A stretch of 64,000 nucleotides of DNA, from assembly GCF_002909255.1 (NCBI RefSeq), contig NZ_PIOB01000003.1, forward strand, positions 62,001 through 126,000, written 5' to 3'. Below, one piece after another: positions 29,869-39,676 of the stretch. The position numbers and the translations under genes are program-made. This DNA is from Arenibacter hampyeongensis. GTDB lineage: Bacteria > Bacteroidota > Bacteroidia > Flavobacteriales > Flavobacteriaceae. The stretch's first letter is position 1. Each line of letters starts with the position of its first letter. The notes below the pieces were generated by a model that was given only the letters and a program-made list of their open reading frames with translations, did not search any database and had not been told where the DNA came from.

Positions 29869-29976
29869 ACTCTTAAGAATTAATTTTGAAGCTCAATATA
29901 AGTTTAAACGATATTAAATTAAAATTTTTTATCCGAACAACCTTAAAATTCATGTAATTTGACACAAAACCATTGA
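29869..29976 (-). promoter_or_regulatory. Upstream region conserved with that of the first GMC operon (copy 2)
   Basis: CAATATAAGTTTAAA (29894-29908), TTCATGTAATTTG (29949-29961) and AAAACCATTGA (29966-29976) match the blocks upstream of copy 1 with equal distance to the start codon (26 bp) and a 1-bp spacing difference. Confidence 0.65.
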
Positions 29977-29997
29977 AAATCGTCAAATACTTCTGAA

Positions 29998-30135
29998 CAA
30001 GTCCATGAGGCATCGAATGGAAACCAATGATAACATTTAGGCGCACGCCCGTTCCTTTCGGGCGGGCCCGCCTAAATGGAATGGGACAGGCAAGCGTTGG
30101 AGCATTCAAATCCCACTTAGTGAATAAAAATATTT
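29998..30135 (+). repeat. Dispersed 137-bp intergenic repeat, copy A
   Basis: It starts CAAGTCCATGAGGCATCG and ends GGAGCATTCAAATCCCACTT then AGTGA. The core has the perfect 12-bp palindrome GGCGGGCCCGCC and a CGCCCG/CGGGCG hairpin. A second copy in the same orientation lies at 46816-46951. The core is much richer in G and C than the surroundings. The rest of the gap, 30136-30249, shows nothing recognisable. Confidence 0.85.
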
Positions 30136-30249
30136 AAAGTAGGGCAAGTTTAGCAATTACCCCGGTATCTGTTGACCCAGAGACATTAAAAATGCTCCAA
30201 GGGGTTACAAAAATTAAATTGCCTTGCCATTAATTAAAAAAACTGCTGC

Positions 30250-32361
30250 CTAGAAATTTTTCAATTGTTCCAGAGCTTCCTGTGTAGTGGCCACCGGTAA
30301 TTTACAGGTGTGGTCCTGGCAAACATAAATAAAGGTTCCATCATCGGCATAGCGCCCTTTGAACAAAGGCAACTCACTACTTTTATTGCTTCCTACAATT
30401 AAGGTATTTGGTAAATTTTGCTGCTGTAATTCGGCCAATAACTGCTTGGCATCATCGCCCACAACGGCAATTTCATAAAAGGGCAATGCCGATTTGAGCA
30501 ATAAGGAATTCCATTTGGAATAGTTGTAGGCATTTTCCTCTAACACTGGAATCATGGACGAAAGCATTGACCGGGCCTTAAGTGTAGCTTCTTTATTGTA
30601 ATCTATATGCCCTAAAAGGAGTAAATTCTCTGCCATAACGGCATTGGGTGAGGGCAAAACCCCATCATCGGTCTTAATTATTTTGGCAATTAGTTCGTCA
30701 CTGGAGTTAAAACTGTACATGCCCGAATTTTCATCTGCAAATTTATTATTGGCAATTTTATTCATGTTTTTGGCAAAATCCAAATAATTGGAAGCCATTG
30801 TTGAACCGTACAATTTTAAACTGGCATTGGCCAAAAAGGAATAATCCTCCAAAAAACCATCACTCTTTTTACTTCCCTTTTTGAAGGTATGTAGCAACTG
30901 ATCTTTGTCCAAACTATTTTTCTCAATAAAACGGAACACTTCTTCCGCCTTGTTCAAATAAGCCGTCTTGCCAAAAGTATTATAGGCATCTACAAAGCCA
31001 GTAATTAATAGGGCATTCCATGAAGTAATGATTTTATCATCCGTATTGGGCCTAATTCTTTTATTTCTTTCGGTTAATAATTTTTCTTGCCATCGGCCTA
31101 GATAGGCTTCCCAATCTTCATTGGAAATATTATTTTCTTTAATAAATTCCGCGTCGCCAGTGGTCCTAGAAAGAACATAGGCATCGTTTTCCCATATATT
31201 GGAACGCTTTATATTGAAGTATTTGGAGAACAATTCAAAATCCGAACCTAGTATAGATTTTAGCTCTTCTTCTTTCCAAACATAAAATTTACCCTCCTCA
31301 CCTTCACTATCCGCATCGATAGCTGCATAATAACCACCATCAGGGTTTTTCATCTCCCTATCCAAAAAAGAAATGGTTTCCTCCACCACCTTTTTATAAA
31401 GTGGCTCATTAAACACCTTGTAAGCCTTGGAATAAAGGCTTATTAACTGTGCATTGTCATATAACATTTTCTCAAAATGTGGCACCTTCCATTGGGAATC
31501 TGTGCTGTACCTGTAAAATCCACCCGCAATATGATCGTAGACCCCACCCCAGGTTATCCTATCCAATGTGGTTCTAACAAAGCTTCTGGCGGACTCATCA
31601 TCTGTTAAAACTGCATAATCCAACAAAAAATCCAAATTAACTGGAATCATAAATTTTTGTGATCCATTATTTCCGCCCCATTTCAAATCCCAGTTATCCT
31701 TCCATTTTTCAACACTTTTATTTAAAACCTCGGGAGTCAAAACTCCAAGATCTGAACCAGGCACTATTATATTTACTTCCTGTATCCCCTGAGCAACCAT
31801 ATCAGCATACTCGTTGGCTTTTTTAGGGTCATCCTTATATAGCTTGCTAACCTCGGACAAAACCTTGCTCCATTGTTCTTTGGTATGGTAGGTACCCCCA
31901 TAAATGGGCTTTCCGTTAGGCAACGTAATTACATTCAGAGGCCATCCACCATTGCCATTGATAAGCTGTAAGGCGGTCATATACACATGATCAACATCCG
32001 GTCTTTCTTCCCTATCTACTTTTATACTGATAAAATTTTCGTTCATTAACTTGGCCACTTCCTCATCCTCAAAAGTTTCCTCTTCCATAACGTGACACCA
32101 ATGACAGGAAGAATAACCCACACTTACCAAGACCAACTTATCTTCCTTTTTGGCATCTTCAAGAGCTTCTGGACTCCATGGTCTCCAATTGACAGGGTTA
32201 TGGGCGTGTTGTAATAAATAGGGACTCGTTTCATGAACAAGGTCATTGGTGTATTTGTGGTCGTTTTTCTGACCCTTTATATCGGCACATGAAAATAAGA
32301 TCATTGTCATCAAGAAAAATAGATTAACAAAAGAAAACCTAAGGCAGTAACTTCGCATCAT
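30250..32361 (-). CDS. DUF255 thioredoxin-domain lipoprotein (YyaL/SPATA20 family)
   Basis: Start chosen at ATG 32361, giving an SPII signal ([11 protein letters not shown]); the longer frame opens with TTG at 32409. The 703-residue protein begins with the DUF255 thioredoxin fold ([17 protein letters not shown], then [12 protein letters not shown] with a CHWC active site near residue 85, and [16 protein letters not shown]). An alpha/alpha toroid with [12 protein letters not shown] and [18 protein letters not shown] follows. The family fits a cellobiose-epimerase-like barrel, but its activity is not settled. The lipoprotein signal is notable since many relatives are cytoplasmic. Confidence 0.88.
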   Translation of the reverse strand: MMRSYCLRFSFVNLFFLMTMILFSCADIKGQKNDHKYTNDLVHETSPYLLQHAHNPVNWRPWSPEALEDAKKEDKLVLVSVGYSSCHWCHVMEEETFEDEEVAKLMNENFISIKVDREERPDVDHVYMTALQLINGNGGWPLNVITLPNGKPIYGGTYHTKEQWSKVLSEVSKLYKDDPKKANEYADMVAQGIQEVNIIVPGSDLGVLTPEVLNKSVEKWKDNWDLKWGGNNGSQKFMIPVNLDFLLDYAVLTDDESARSFVRTTLDRITWGGVYDHIAGGFYRYSTDSQWKVPHFEKMLYDNAQLISLYSKAYKVFNEPLYKKVVEETISFLDREMKNPDGGYYAAIDADSEGEEGKFYVWKEEELKSILGSDFELFSKYFNIKRSNIWENDAYVLSRTTGDAEFIKENNISNEDWEAYLGRWQEKLLTERNKRIRPNTDDKIITSWNALLITGFVDAYNTFGKTAYLNKAEEVFRFIEKNSLDKDQLLHTFKKGSKKSDGFLEDYSFLANASLKLYGSTMASNYLDFAKNMNKIANNKFADENSGMYSFNSSDELIAKIIKTDDGVLPSPNAVMAENLLLLGHIDYNKEATLKARSMLSSMIPVLEENAYNYSKWNSLLLKSALPFYEIAVVGDDAKQLLAELQQQNLPNTLIVGSNKSSELPLFKGRYADDGTFIYVCQDHTCKLPVATTQEALEQLKNF

Positions 32362-32449
32362 AAAGACTAAATATTGTTCAGTTTTGAAAAATACAACAAT
32401 TGATTTCAATTATGGTAGAATCAGATAAAGTTCTACCTCTATTTGATTG

Positions 32450-33181
32450 TTAATTTTTGGATAAATCCTCCTTTTTTTGCCTTACAAACCATTCATAAAG
32501 CTCATCATTTTCATAGGCCTTGTCCCAAGCGTTGTGTCCAACACCCTTATAAATTGTAAAATCCACATTATAACCCATTTCCTTTAATTTGGCTACCATT
32601 TCTACAGATTCCGAGATGGCAATCGACTTATCCTGATCCCCGTGAAAGACTCTAATTGGCATGTTTTTATTTATCCATGAGGCATAAGGTACCGGTGTCA
32701 TTCCACAAACAACGGCCAAAGCGGCAAATTTATCCGGATATTGAACGGCCATTTCCCAGGCTGCCCCACCGCCCCTACTAAGTCCGGTAAGGTATATTCT
32801 ATTTTCGTCCACTTTATTTTGGGCAATAATGGTATCCAAGAGTTTATTTACAGCTCTAGTGTTCCACCACATTTTTTCGTTGGGATTCTGGGGAGCTAGA
32901 ATTAAAAAAGGAAATTTCTTGCCACGGGCAATGAGTTTTGGAGGACCATTTCGTTTAACGGATTTTAAATTCCCTCCCGATTCACCTCCACCATGTAAAA
33001 AAAGTAATATAGGAAACTTCTCGTCCGCATTTACCTCATAATTTTCAGGGTAATAAAGATAGTAGCGCAATGTTTCCGAAGTAGTAACCTCCATTTCGGA
33101 ATGTACCAATTCTGGGGATGATTGGGAGGCGCAACCCTCAAAAATAAATAGGCAGCAAAAAATTAATACTATTTGTTTCAT
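32450..33181 (-). CDS. Esterase/predicted peptidase, alpha/beta hydrolase lipoprotein
   Basis: The 243-residue protein has an SPII signal (IFCCLFIFEGC) and an alpha/beta-hydrolase core: LLFLHGGGESGG near residue 60, nucleophile elbow GLSRGGGAAW near 137, Asp in RVFHGDQDKSI near 184 and His in VGHNAWD near 222. It resembles the polyhydroxybutyrate-depolymerase/LpqC-like predicted peptidases, so a feruloyl- or acetyl-esterase role on polysaccharides is possible. It is 88 bp upstream of the DUF255 gene on the same strand. Confidence 0.82.
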   Translation of the reverse strand: MKQIVLIFCCLFIFEGCASQSSPELVHSEMEVTTSETLRYYLYYPENYEVNADEKFPILLFLHGGGESGGNLKSVKRNGPPKLIARGKKFPFLILAPQNPNEKMWWNTRAVNKLLDTIIAQNKVDENRIYLTGLSRGGGAAWEMAVQYPDKFAALAVVCGMTPVPYASWINKNMPIRVFHGDQDKSIAISESVEMVAKLKEMGYNVDFTIYKGVGHNAWDKAYENDELYEWFVRQKKEDLSKN

Positions 33182-33479
33182 CTAGTTAAATTTATTCTTC
33201 ATTCTAGGCCAAATGGAATTTACCTAAAAAAATATCCATGTCATCAACTTCTTAATACGACTCATTTCATGCTATTTTTATTGATATTCCAAAGGAATTA
33301 TTGTAATTATCACACACCGTTCCAATTTGTACTGTAATCGGCAAATTGATGTTATTTTTTTCAAATTACCGTGTATATACGTTTATTTAACATTCTAGAT
33401 CATTCCTTAAACAAAAAACAGGATAATAGTTATAAAAGTCAAAAAGTGTTTTCTATTAGAGTTTTCAGTTTTACTTTGG

Positions 33480-33491
33480 TACTTTTATCGA
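33480..33491 (+). promoter_or_regulatory. Putative kdgK promoter element
   Basis: TACTTTTATCGA lies 19 bp before the kdgK ATG and resembles a -7 box (TAnnTTTG with one mismatch). The identical 12-mer occurs upstream of the nagB-like gene at 36751-36762. The rest of the 33182-33510 gap is AT-rich and shows nothing else certain. Confidence 0.45.
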
Positions 33492-33510
33492 GGATAACAA
33501 ACATTTTAGT

Positions 33511-34533
33511 ATGAAGAAAGTCATCACTTTCGGAGAAATACTCCTAAGATTATCAACCGAAAGACACCTTCGTTTTTCGCAGGCAACCAATTTCAACGCT
33601 ACCTATGGAGGTGGAGAGTTTAACGTAGCGGTATCTCTTGCCAATTATGGTTTTAACACCGAATTCGTTACGCGCTTGCCGAAAAACGATATTGGTGATT
33701 GTGCCCTACAAGAGATAAGGAAATACAACGTAGCCACTACGAACATACAGTTTGGCGGTGAGCGTTTGGGCATTTATTTTTTGGAAACTGGTGCAGGTAC
33801 GCGCGGTAGCAAAGTAGTCTATGATAGGGCCAGCAGTGCCATTGCAGAGATAGAGACGAACACCATCGATTGGGAAGCTGTTTTTAAAGGCGCCGATTGG
33901 TTTCATTGGAGCGGGGTAACACCTGCCATTTCAAGCAATGCAGCGGCAGTTTGTTTGGAAGCCGTGAAGGCTGCCCATAAGATGGGAATCACCATTTCCT
34001 CCGATTTAAATTACCGTTCCAAATTATGGAAATACGGGAAAGAACCAAAAGATATTATGCCGGAACTGCTAAAGTACAGCAATGTTATTTTAGGTGATTT
34101 GGATACTGCATTTTTTATGACAGGTCAGGAAAAGCAAGACCCGGATTATCAAGATATGGACTCGTTGCCCGAACTATACGATCTCTTATACAAAAACTCT
34201 CCGAATCTAAGTTATGTGGCTACTACCCTACGCTATTCGGTAAATGCTTCGCACCAAAAAATAGGAGGTATCCTATATGATGGAAAAAAAATACATTACG
34301 CAAAAATCAGGGAAGTAACTCCCGTGGTAGACCGTGTAGGTAGTGGCGACGCCTTTATGGGAGGTTTGATTTATGGTCTATTGCAAAATTCAATAGACAA
34401 TCAGCACACTATCGATTTTGCTGCAGCAGCTTGCTGTATAAAGCACACCATTACTGGAGATTTCAACTTAGCCAGTCTTGAAGAGGTAGAGCAATTGGCA
34501 GGAGGGGAATCTTCGGGAAAAGTAAGCAGATAA
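33511..34533 (+). CDS. kdgK: 2-dehydro-3-deoxygluconokinase (PfkB family)
   Basis: The 340-residue sugar kinase has the PfkB N-terminal glycine pair (YGGGEFNVAVSLANYG near residue 30) and the C-terminal signature DRVGSGDAFMGGLIYG near 272 with the catalytic Asp. It phosphorylates KDG to KDPG. The assignment is strengthened by eda 16 bp downstream and uxuA next to it, completing mannonate to pyruvate plus glyceraldehyde 3-phosphate. Confidence 0.92.
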   Translation: MKKVITFGEILLRLSTERHLRFSQATNFNATYGGGEFNVAVSLANYGFNTEFVTRLPKNDIGDCALQEIRKYNVATTNIQFGGERLGIYFLETGAGTRGSKVVYDRASSAIAEIETNTIDWEAVFKGADWFHWSGVTPAISSNAAAVCLEAVKAAHKMGITISSDLNYRSKLWKYGKEPKDIMPELLKYSNVILGDLDTAFFMTGQEKQDPDYQDMDSLPELYDLLYKNSPNLSYVATTLRYSVNASHQKIGGILYDGKKIHYAKIREVTPVVDRVGSGDAFMGGLIYGLLQNSIDNQHTIDFAAAACCIKHTITGDFNLASLEEVEQLAGGESSGKVSR

Positions 34534-34549
34534 AAACAAGTAGATTCAT

Positions 34550-35218
34550 ATGTCACAGTTTACAAGAATTGAAGTTGCCACATTAATGAAGGAAACTGGG
34601 CTTGTACCCCTATTCTATCATCCAGATGTGGAATTAGGAAAAAAAATATTAAAAGCATGTTACGACGGTGGCGCAAGATTAATAGAATTCACCGCACGTG
34701 GAGATTTTGCCCACGAGGTATTTGCAGAATTAAACAAGTTTGTCATTAATGAATTACCGGAAATGGCCGTAGGTGTGGGATCCGTAACCGATGCGGCAGC
34801 CGCTTCGCTTTATATGCAAATGGGCGCCAATTTCATTGTTACTCCTTCCTTTCGCGAAGATATTGCCATAGTCTGCAATCGCAGAAAAGTCTTATGGAGT
34901 CCTGGATGTGGCTCCCTGACAGAAATAAATAGAGCAGAGGAACTGGGCTGTGAAATCATAAAACTATTTCCTGGCGCCAATTACGGACCAAGTTTTGTCA
35001 AGGCAATTAGAGGACCTCAACCATGGACCAACGTGATGCCTACGGGCGGGGTAACCTTGGAAGAGTCAAACTTAAAAGGTTGGTTCAGTGCAGGGGTCAC
35101 CTGTGTAGGCATGGGCTCTAACCTAATAAGCAAATCGGTATTGGAGAACAAGGATTACAAGGGTCTGGAACAGACCGTACGGGAAACTCTTGCCCTGATA
35201 AAGAAAATCCGGAATTAG
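34550..35218 (+). CDS. eda: 2-dehydro-3-deoxyphosphogluconate aldolase
   Basis: A 222-residue class I aldolase: LVPLFYHPDVELGKKI near residue 18, ARLIEFTARGDF near 42, GVGSVTDAAAASLYM near 74, Schiff-base region FIVTPSFREDIA near 94, and KLFPGANYGPSFVKAI near 137 with NVMPTGGV near 160. It splits KDPG to pyruvate and glyceraldehyde 3-phosphate. It is the second gene of the kdgK operon. Confidence 0.94.
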   Translation: MSQFTRIEVATLMKETGLVPLFYHPDVELGKKILKACYDGGARLIEFTARGDFAHEVFAELNKFVINELPEMAVGVGSVTDAAAASLYMQMGANFIVTPSFREDIAIVCNRRKVLWSPGCGSLTEINRAEELGCEIIKLFPGANYGPSFVKAIRGPQPWTNVMPTGGVTLEESNLKGWFSAGVTCVGMGSNLISKSVLENKDYKGLEQTVRETLALIKKIRN

Positions 35219-35257
35219 TTTTGAGCCTATAATTGGCTTCCTAATATATTAGTAATA

Positions 35258-35295
35258 GAAAAACCTCCAATTTTGTTCAAAAATGGAGGTTTTTC
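35258..35295. terminator. Bidirectional terminator between eda and uxuA
   Basis: A perfect 12-bp inverted repeat (GAAAAACCTCCA at 35258-35269, TGGAGGTTTTTC at 35284-35295) with a 14-nt loop and T tracts on both strands, placed between convergent genes. Confidence 0.9.
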
Positions 35296-35342
35296 TTTAT
35301 ACCTTCTTCAGTATTTTTCCAATACGTGGAATTTAATTTATC

Positions 35343-36530
35343 TTATAAAGACTTTCTTATTCCCAATTCTAGCCCTCTTAATTCTGCAAGACCTCTAAGC
35401 CTTCCAATGGCAGAATACCCTGGATTTGTTTTTTTCCTAAGGTCATCCAACATTTTATGACCGTGATCTGGACGCATCGGCATTCTCAAATCCTTCCTTC
35501 CAAAAGCACTTCTTTTTAGTTGCTCTTCCACCAAAGCTTTCAGTACTCCATACATATCAACGTCCCCGGCCAAATGATCGGCTTCGTGAAAATTACCCTT
35601 TTCATCCCGCGCTGTACTTCTCAAGTGCATAAAGTGAATACGATGACCTAAGCGCTTTACCATTCCCACCAAATCATTGTCCGCCCTAACGCCAAAAGAC
35701 CCGGTACAAAATGTTAGTCCGTTATTGGGGCTATCCACTGCATTGTACAGATCTAAAATATCCTGCTCAGTACTCACCACCCTTGGCAGCCCAAGAATGG
35801 GATAAGGTGGGTCGTCAGGGTGAATACACATCCGTACCCCTCCTTTTTCGGCAACCGGAATAATACTCTTTAAAAAAGAAAACAGATTTTCCTTTAATTC
35901 TTTGGCTCCAACACGATCATAGGTGGCCAATATCTTATTAAATTCCTTTAGGCTATAACCTTCCTCTGCCCCTGGCAGGCCAGCAATAATATTTTGGACC
36001 AATTTCTTCCTATCCTTTTCGGAAGTTTTTTCAAAATACTCCTTGGCTGCTTTCTGCTCCTCCGTTGTATATGATTTTTCCGCTCCAGGACGTTTTAGCA
36101 AGAATAGTTCAAATGCGGCAAAAGCAGCCTTTTCGAACCTCAAGGCTGTAGATCCGTCTTCCAACTCAAAATCCAGGTTGGTACGTGTCCAATCCAAAAC
36201 AGGCATAAAATTGTAACAAATTGTATCAATTCCACAGGAGGCCAAATTGGCTATCGTTATCTTGTAATTTTCCACATATTCCTGATAGTTGCCCTGCTGT
36301 GTCTTAATACTTTCATGTATGGGAACACTTTCTACTACCGACCAGGTCAATCCAACCGATTCAATCGCCGCTTTTCGTTTCTTAATTTCCTCCACAGGCC
36401 AAATGTCCCCATTGGGAATGTGATGGAGGGCAGTAACTACCCCAGTAGCTCCTGATTGTTTAATATCCATCAGGCTAACAGGATCTTTGGGTCCATACCA
36501 CCTCCATGTATTTTCTAAAGTCAAACTCAT
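35343..36530 (-). CDS. uxuA: Mannonate dehydratase
   Basis: Start chosen at ATG 36530 ([20 protein letters not shown]); the 17 residues upstream in frame do not match. The 395-residue length equals that of E. coli UxuA. Motifs: [13 protein letters not shown] near residue 29, [12 protein letters not shown] near 115, [16 protein letters not shown] near 245, [13 protein letters not shown] near 290, HFMHLRST near 315 and [10 protein letters not shown] near 360. It dehydrates mannonate to KDG, feeding kdgK and eda transcribed toward it. No uxaC or uxuB is in the window. Confidence 0.95.
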   Translation of the reverse strand: MSLTLENTWRWYGPKDPVSLMDIKQSGATGVVTALHHIPNGDIWPVEEIKKRKAAIESVGLTWSVVESVPIHESIKTQQGNYQEYVENYKITIANLASCGIDTICYNFMPVLDWTRTNLDFELEDGSTALRFEKAAFAAFELFLLKRPGAEKSYTTEEQKAAKEYFEKTSEKDRKKLVQNIIAGLPGAEEGYSLKEFNKILATYDRVGAKELKENLFSFLKSIIPVAEKGGVRMCIHPDDPPYPILGLPRVVSTEQDILDLYNAVDSPNNGLTFCTGSFGVRADNDLVGMVKRLGHRIHFMHLRSTARDEKGNFHEADHLAGDVDMYGVLKALVEEQLKRSAFGRKDLRMPMRPDHGHKMLDDLRKKTNPGYSAIGRLRGLAELRGLELGIRKSL

Positions 36531-36750
36531 TAATTTTATTTTTTTAAGTAAAATATCACTCCAAAAGCGGCAACTCGACAAATTTATTTCAATTCGGCTA
36601 TTCCTGAAAATAAATAATTCACCAATATATTAATTTTAAAAGTATTGTAAAGACCATACTTGAGAAAGATTAAAAGTATAACAAAATATATTTTATACTT
36701 AAACTTGGTTAAATTTCCTTATCTTTTTTAGGCATTTGAATAGTTTGTAC

Positions 36751-36762
36751 TACTTTTATCGA
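36751..36762 (+). promoter_or_regulatory. Putative promoter element of the nagB-like gene
   Basis: TACTTTTATCGA, identical to the 12-mer before kdgK, lies 34 bp before the chosen nagB-like start and 11 bp before an upstream mini-ORF at 36774. Confidence 0.45.
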
Positions 36763-36773
36763 TTCAACCAAAA

Positions 36774-36800
36774 ATGAACAAAAAATCTAGCTATCCATGA
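36774..36800 (+). other. Possible leader mini-ORF (8 codons) coupled to the nagB-like gene
   Basis: ATG at 36774 opens an 8-codon frame (MNKKSSYP) whose TGA stop overlaps the ATG of the next gene as ATGA. It could be a translational-coupling leader or chance. No ribosome-binding site supports it. Confidence 0.3.
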
Positions 36801-38725
36801 TTAAAAGTAAAATCGACAAGGTTACCAGTTTTGAAAAAAGGTTTGAAAAAATCAACACGGTCATCTTTGAATCTTCAGAGGTTGCGTCCAAAGCAGCGGC
36901 GGCTGAAATTGCGACATTAATTAAGAAAAAACAAAAAGCAAAGGAGATGTGTGTCCTTGGACTCGCCACAGGTTCCACTCCAAAAAGACTGTATGCCGAA
37001 CTTGTTCGTTTACACCGGGAAGAAAACCTTAGTTTTAAAAATGTGATAGCCTTCAACTTGGATGAATACTATCCAATGGAACCGGATGCTATACAAAGTT
37101 ATGTGCGATTCATGAAGGAATTGCTATTTAACCATGTAGATATAGAACCTGGAAATTATCATATTCCAGATGGAACATTGGAGAAAAAGGATATAGCGGA
37201 TTATTGTAAAGAGTATGAGGCCAAAATAGACGCCTTGGGTGGTATAGACCTACAAATCTTAGGAATTGGTGGTAACGGACATATTGGTTTCAACGAATCC
37301 GGTTCCCTTCCCAATTCCAAGACAAGATTGGTTACTCTGGATCATATTACCAGAGTTGCGGCGAGTAAAGATTTCCAAGGTCTGTACAATACCCCCAAAA
37401 CAGCGATAACACTGGGAATAAAACAAATTATGCAGGCCAAGCAAGTAATCCTTATGGCCTGGGGTGAAGGTAAATCGTCTATCATTAAAGCTTCCGTTGA
37501 GGGACCTATTACGGAACAGGTGCCTGCATCCTATCTACAGGAACATCCTAATAGTGTGTTTATCCTAGATAATGGATCTTCTACCAAACTTACAAGGATT
37601 AGTACCCCATGGATAGTAGAGAAGGTAGAGTGGGATGAAAAAATGATCAAGAAAGCCGTTGTTGGGTTGGCACTAAGATTGAAGAAAGCAGTACTTATGC
37701 TTACAGAGGCCGACTATATTGAAAATGGTATGAGCGATTTATTGACAGAAGTTGGCGACGCTTATGACATTAATATTAGAATTTTTAATAAACTACAACA
37801 TACCATTACCGGTTGGCCAGGAGGAAAACCCAATGCGGAAGACAGCAATAGACCGGAAAGAGCAAATCCGGCGAAAAAGCGAGTACTTATTTTTAGTCCA
37901 CACCCAGATGATGATATAATTAGTATGGGTGGTACATTTATGCGTTTGCAGAACCAAGGACATGAGGTACATGTAGCGTATCAAACCTCTGGAAACATAG
38001 CTGTTGCCGACGATGAAGCTTTGCGCTTCTCCGATTTCGTGATCGATTACAACCGTTCCTTTGGACTAGACAATAAAAAATCAGTTGAAATTTACAAAAA
38101 GGCCACTGAGTTCATAAAAAACAAAAAGACCAGTGAAATTGATATTGAAGAGGTAAGAAATATCAAAGGACTTATACGTAGAAGTGAAGCTAGGGCTACC
38201 AGTTATTATGTTGGTCTTACGGACGATCAGATACATTTTAATGATCTACCTTTTTATGAAACCGGTACTATTGAGAAAAACCCTCCAGGAGAGGCAGATA
38301 TCAAGATTACCATGGATTTGATCGAAAAAATTAAACCCCATCAAATCTACGCCGCTGGAGATTTAGCAGATCCACACGGCACACACAAAGTGTGTTTGGA
38401 CATTGTTTTTGAGTCCTTAAAACGACTCAAATCAAAATCTTATATGAAAGATTGTTGGTTATGGTTGTACAGGGGAGCATGGCAAGAATGGGATATTGAG
38501 GACATAGAAATGGCCGTTCCAATGAGCCCAAGTCAGGTTTTGGCAAAGAGATATGGAATTTTCAAGCATCAATCCCAAAAGGATGGCGTGGTTTTCCAAG
38601 GATCTGATTCCAGGGAATTTTGGCAACGTGCAGAGGATAGGAACAAGGAAACTGCAGCCAAATACGATGAATTGGGATTGGCGCATTACGCTGCTATGGA
38701 AGCATTTGTCCGTTATAAATTTTAA
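36797..38725 (+). CDS. nagB: Glucosamine-6-phosphate deaminase fused to a PIG-L (LmbE) deacetylase-like domain
   Basis: A 642-residue two-domain protein. Residues about 20-280 are NagB: LGLATGSTPKRLYAELV, NLDEYYPM near 90 and GIGGNGHIGFNESGS near 154. From about 355 to 640 there is a PIG-L domain with the metal motif FSPHPDDDIISMGG near 370 and DPHGTHKVCLD near 528. NagB converts glucosamine 6-phosphate to fructose 6-phosphate and ammonia; the PIG-L part suggests a linked N-deacetylation. The fusion is known in Bacteroidota, but the second domain's substrate is unproven. Confidence 0.9.
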   Translation: MIKSKIDKVTSFEKRFEKINTVIFESSEVASKAAAAEIATLIKKKQKAKEMCVLGLATGSTPKRLYAELVRLHREENLSFKNVIAFNLDEYYPMEPDAIQSYVRFMKELLFNHVDIEPGNYHIPDGTLEKKDIADYCKEYEAKIDALGGIDLQILGIGGNGHIGFNESGSLPNSKTRLVTLDHITRVAASKDFQGLYNTPKTAITLGIKQIMQAKQVILMAWGEGKSSIIKASVEGPITEQVPASYLQEHPNSVFILDNGSSTKLTRISTPWIVEKVEWDEKMIKKAVVGLALRLKKAVLMLTEADYIENGMSDLLTEVGDAYDINIRIFNKLQHTITGWPGGKPNAEDSNRPERANPAKKRVLIFSPHPDDDIISMGGTFMRLQNQGHEVHVAYQTSGNIAVADDEALRFSDFVIDYNRSFGLDNKKSVEIYKKATEFIKNKKTSEIDIEEVRNIKGLIRRSEARATSYYVGLTDDQIHFNDLPFYETGTIEKNPPGEADIKITMDLIEKIKPHQIYAAGDLADPHGTHKVCLDIVFESLKRLKSKSYMKDCWLWLYRGAWQEWDIEDIEMAVPMSPSQVLAKRYGIFKHQSQKDGVVFQGSDSREFWQRAEDRNKETAAKYDELGLAHYAAMEAFVRYKF

Positions 38726-38747
38726 ACTAAAATTTATTTATAAACAC

Positions 38748-38778
38748 AAAAAGGCTGCCTGATCGGGCAGCCTTTTTT
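38748..38778. terminator. Bidirectional terminator between nagB-like gene and the Met/His-rich lipoprotein gene
   Basis: AAAAAGGCTGCC (38748-38759) and GGCAGCCTTTTT (38766-38777) form a perfect 12-bp stem with a 6-nt loop and T/A tracts on both sides, between convergent genes. Confidence 0.92.
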
Positions 38779-38795
38779 ATGGAGGTAAGTTTTAT

Positions 38796-39659
38796 CTAGA
38801 ATTCCAATTCAAAGTACAGCGAACTGGCTTCGTTTTCAACGGTAACATCTTCGCCTTTCAACACCACTCCAGTGTCATTCAGCAACTTCAGATTAAGCTT
38901 CCAATACCCTGTCATGGTCAATGACAATTTTCCATTGTAACTTTTAGCATTGCTATCATAGGTCAAATCCACGTTGTTAGGGGAACTGTGGTTACCCATA
39001 CTAGGCATACGTGGATCAAGTGTTACGGAATAATTTTCCACAATGGGAAAACTCATCATATTTTCCATTTTAAATAACATTGCCCGTATATCGTTAATCG
39101 CCACTTGTGGGTCTGTGGGTTCAACCATGGCCAAGACATACCTTATATCATCACTTCCCATAAAGGAGGTCACCTTTTGTTTACCATCGCTGGGAGCTGC
39201 AACATCTATGGTTTCCGTCAAAGAATATTCTTGCCCCTCCACCGTATAAGTAAAAGTTATGTCCCAAAATTCATCCGCGTTTCCTGGCATTTGAAATATG
39301 ATGTATCCTTTGGCAACCGTGTTATGTTCCTCTGTAACGGCTAGGTCGGATTTAGGACAGGAATGATTCATACTCGACATATGCATAACGGGCAACCATG
39401 TTATTTGAGGATTGGCAAAGTAGCTTTCATCTGCATTGTTTTTTATACGTACGAAGATCTCATTATACCCGGTAGTAAAACCATTATTCCCTTCGGAATA
39501 TAGCTCCAAACTGTGCCCATTGGCAGCGATGCTTGCAAGTAAATTAAATTCTGCCATTGGATTTTCATCCATTTTTGGGGTATCGTCCCCATCTGATGTA
39601 CAAGAACCTAATACCAATGCTACAATGAATGTTACTATAAATGATTTAATTGTTTTCAT
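38796..39659 (-). CDS. Met/His-rich lipoprotein, FixH/YtkA-like, probable copper-related
   Basis: The 287-residue protein has an SPII signal (FIVALVLGSC, Cys near residue 20) and two similar immunoglobulin-like halves. The first carries WLPVMHMSSMNHSCP near residue 88, the second DPRMPSMGNHSSPNN near 215. Such Met/His clusters are typical copper(I) ligands, and the second resembles YtkA/FixH-type domains. It is the last gene after an OprC-type TonB receptor (17-bp gap), so a role in handling imported copper in the periplasm is a reasonable inference. No direct functional data are known to me. Confidence 0.7.
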   Translation of the reverse strand: MKTIKSFIVTFIVALVLGSCTSDGDDTPKMDENPMAEFNLLASIAANGHSLELYSEGNNGFTTGYNEIFVRIKNNADESYFANPQITWLPVMHMSSMNHSCPKSDLAVTEEHNTVAKGYIIFQMPGNADEFWDITFTYTVEGQEYSLTETIDVAAPSDGKQKVTSFMGSDDIRYVLAMVEPTDPQVAINDIRAMLFKMENMMSFPIVENYSVTLDPRMPSMGNHSSPNNVDLTYDSNAKSYNGKLSLTMTGYWKLNLKLLNDTGVVLKGEDVTVENEASSLYFELEF

Positions 39660-39676
39660 TTTTGTTTATTATTAAG

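Noticed and set aside
29873-30109. 78-codon minus-strand frame over repeat copy A
   Set aside because: It lies largely in the dispersed repeat and the conserved GMC upstream region; such frames over GC-rich repeats are spurious.
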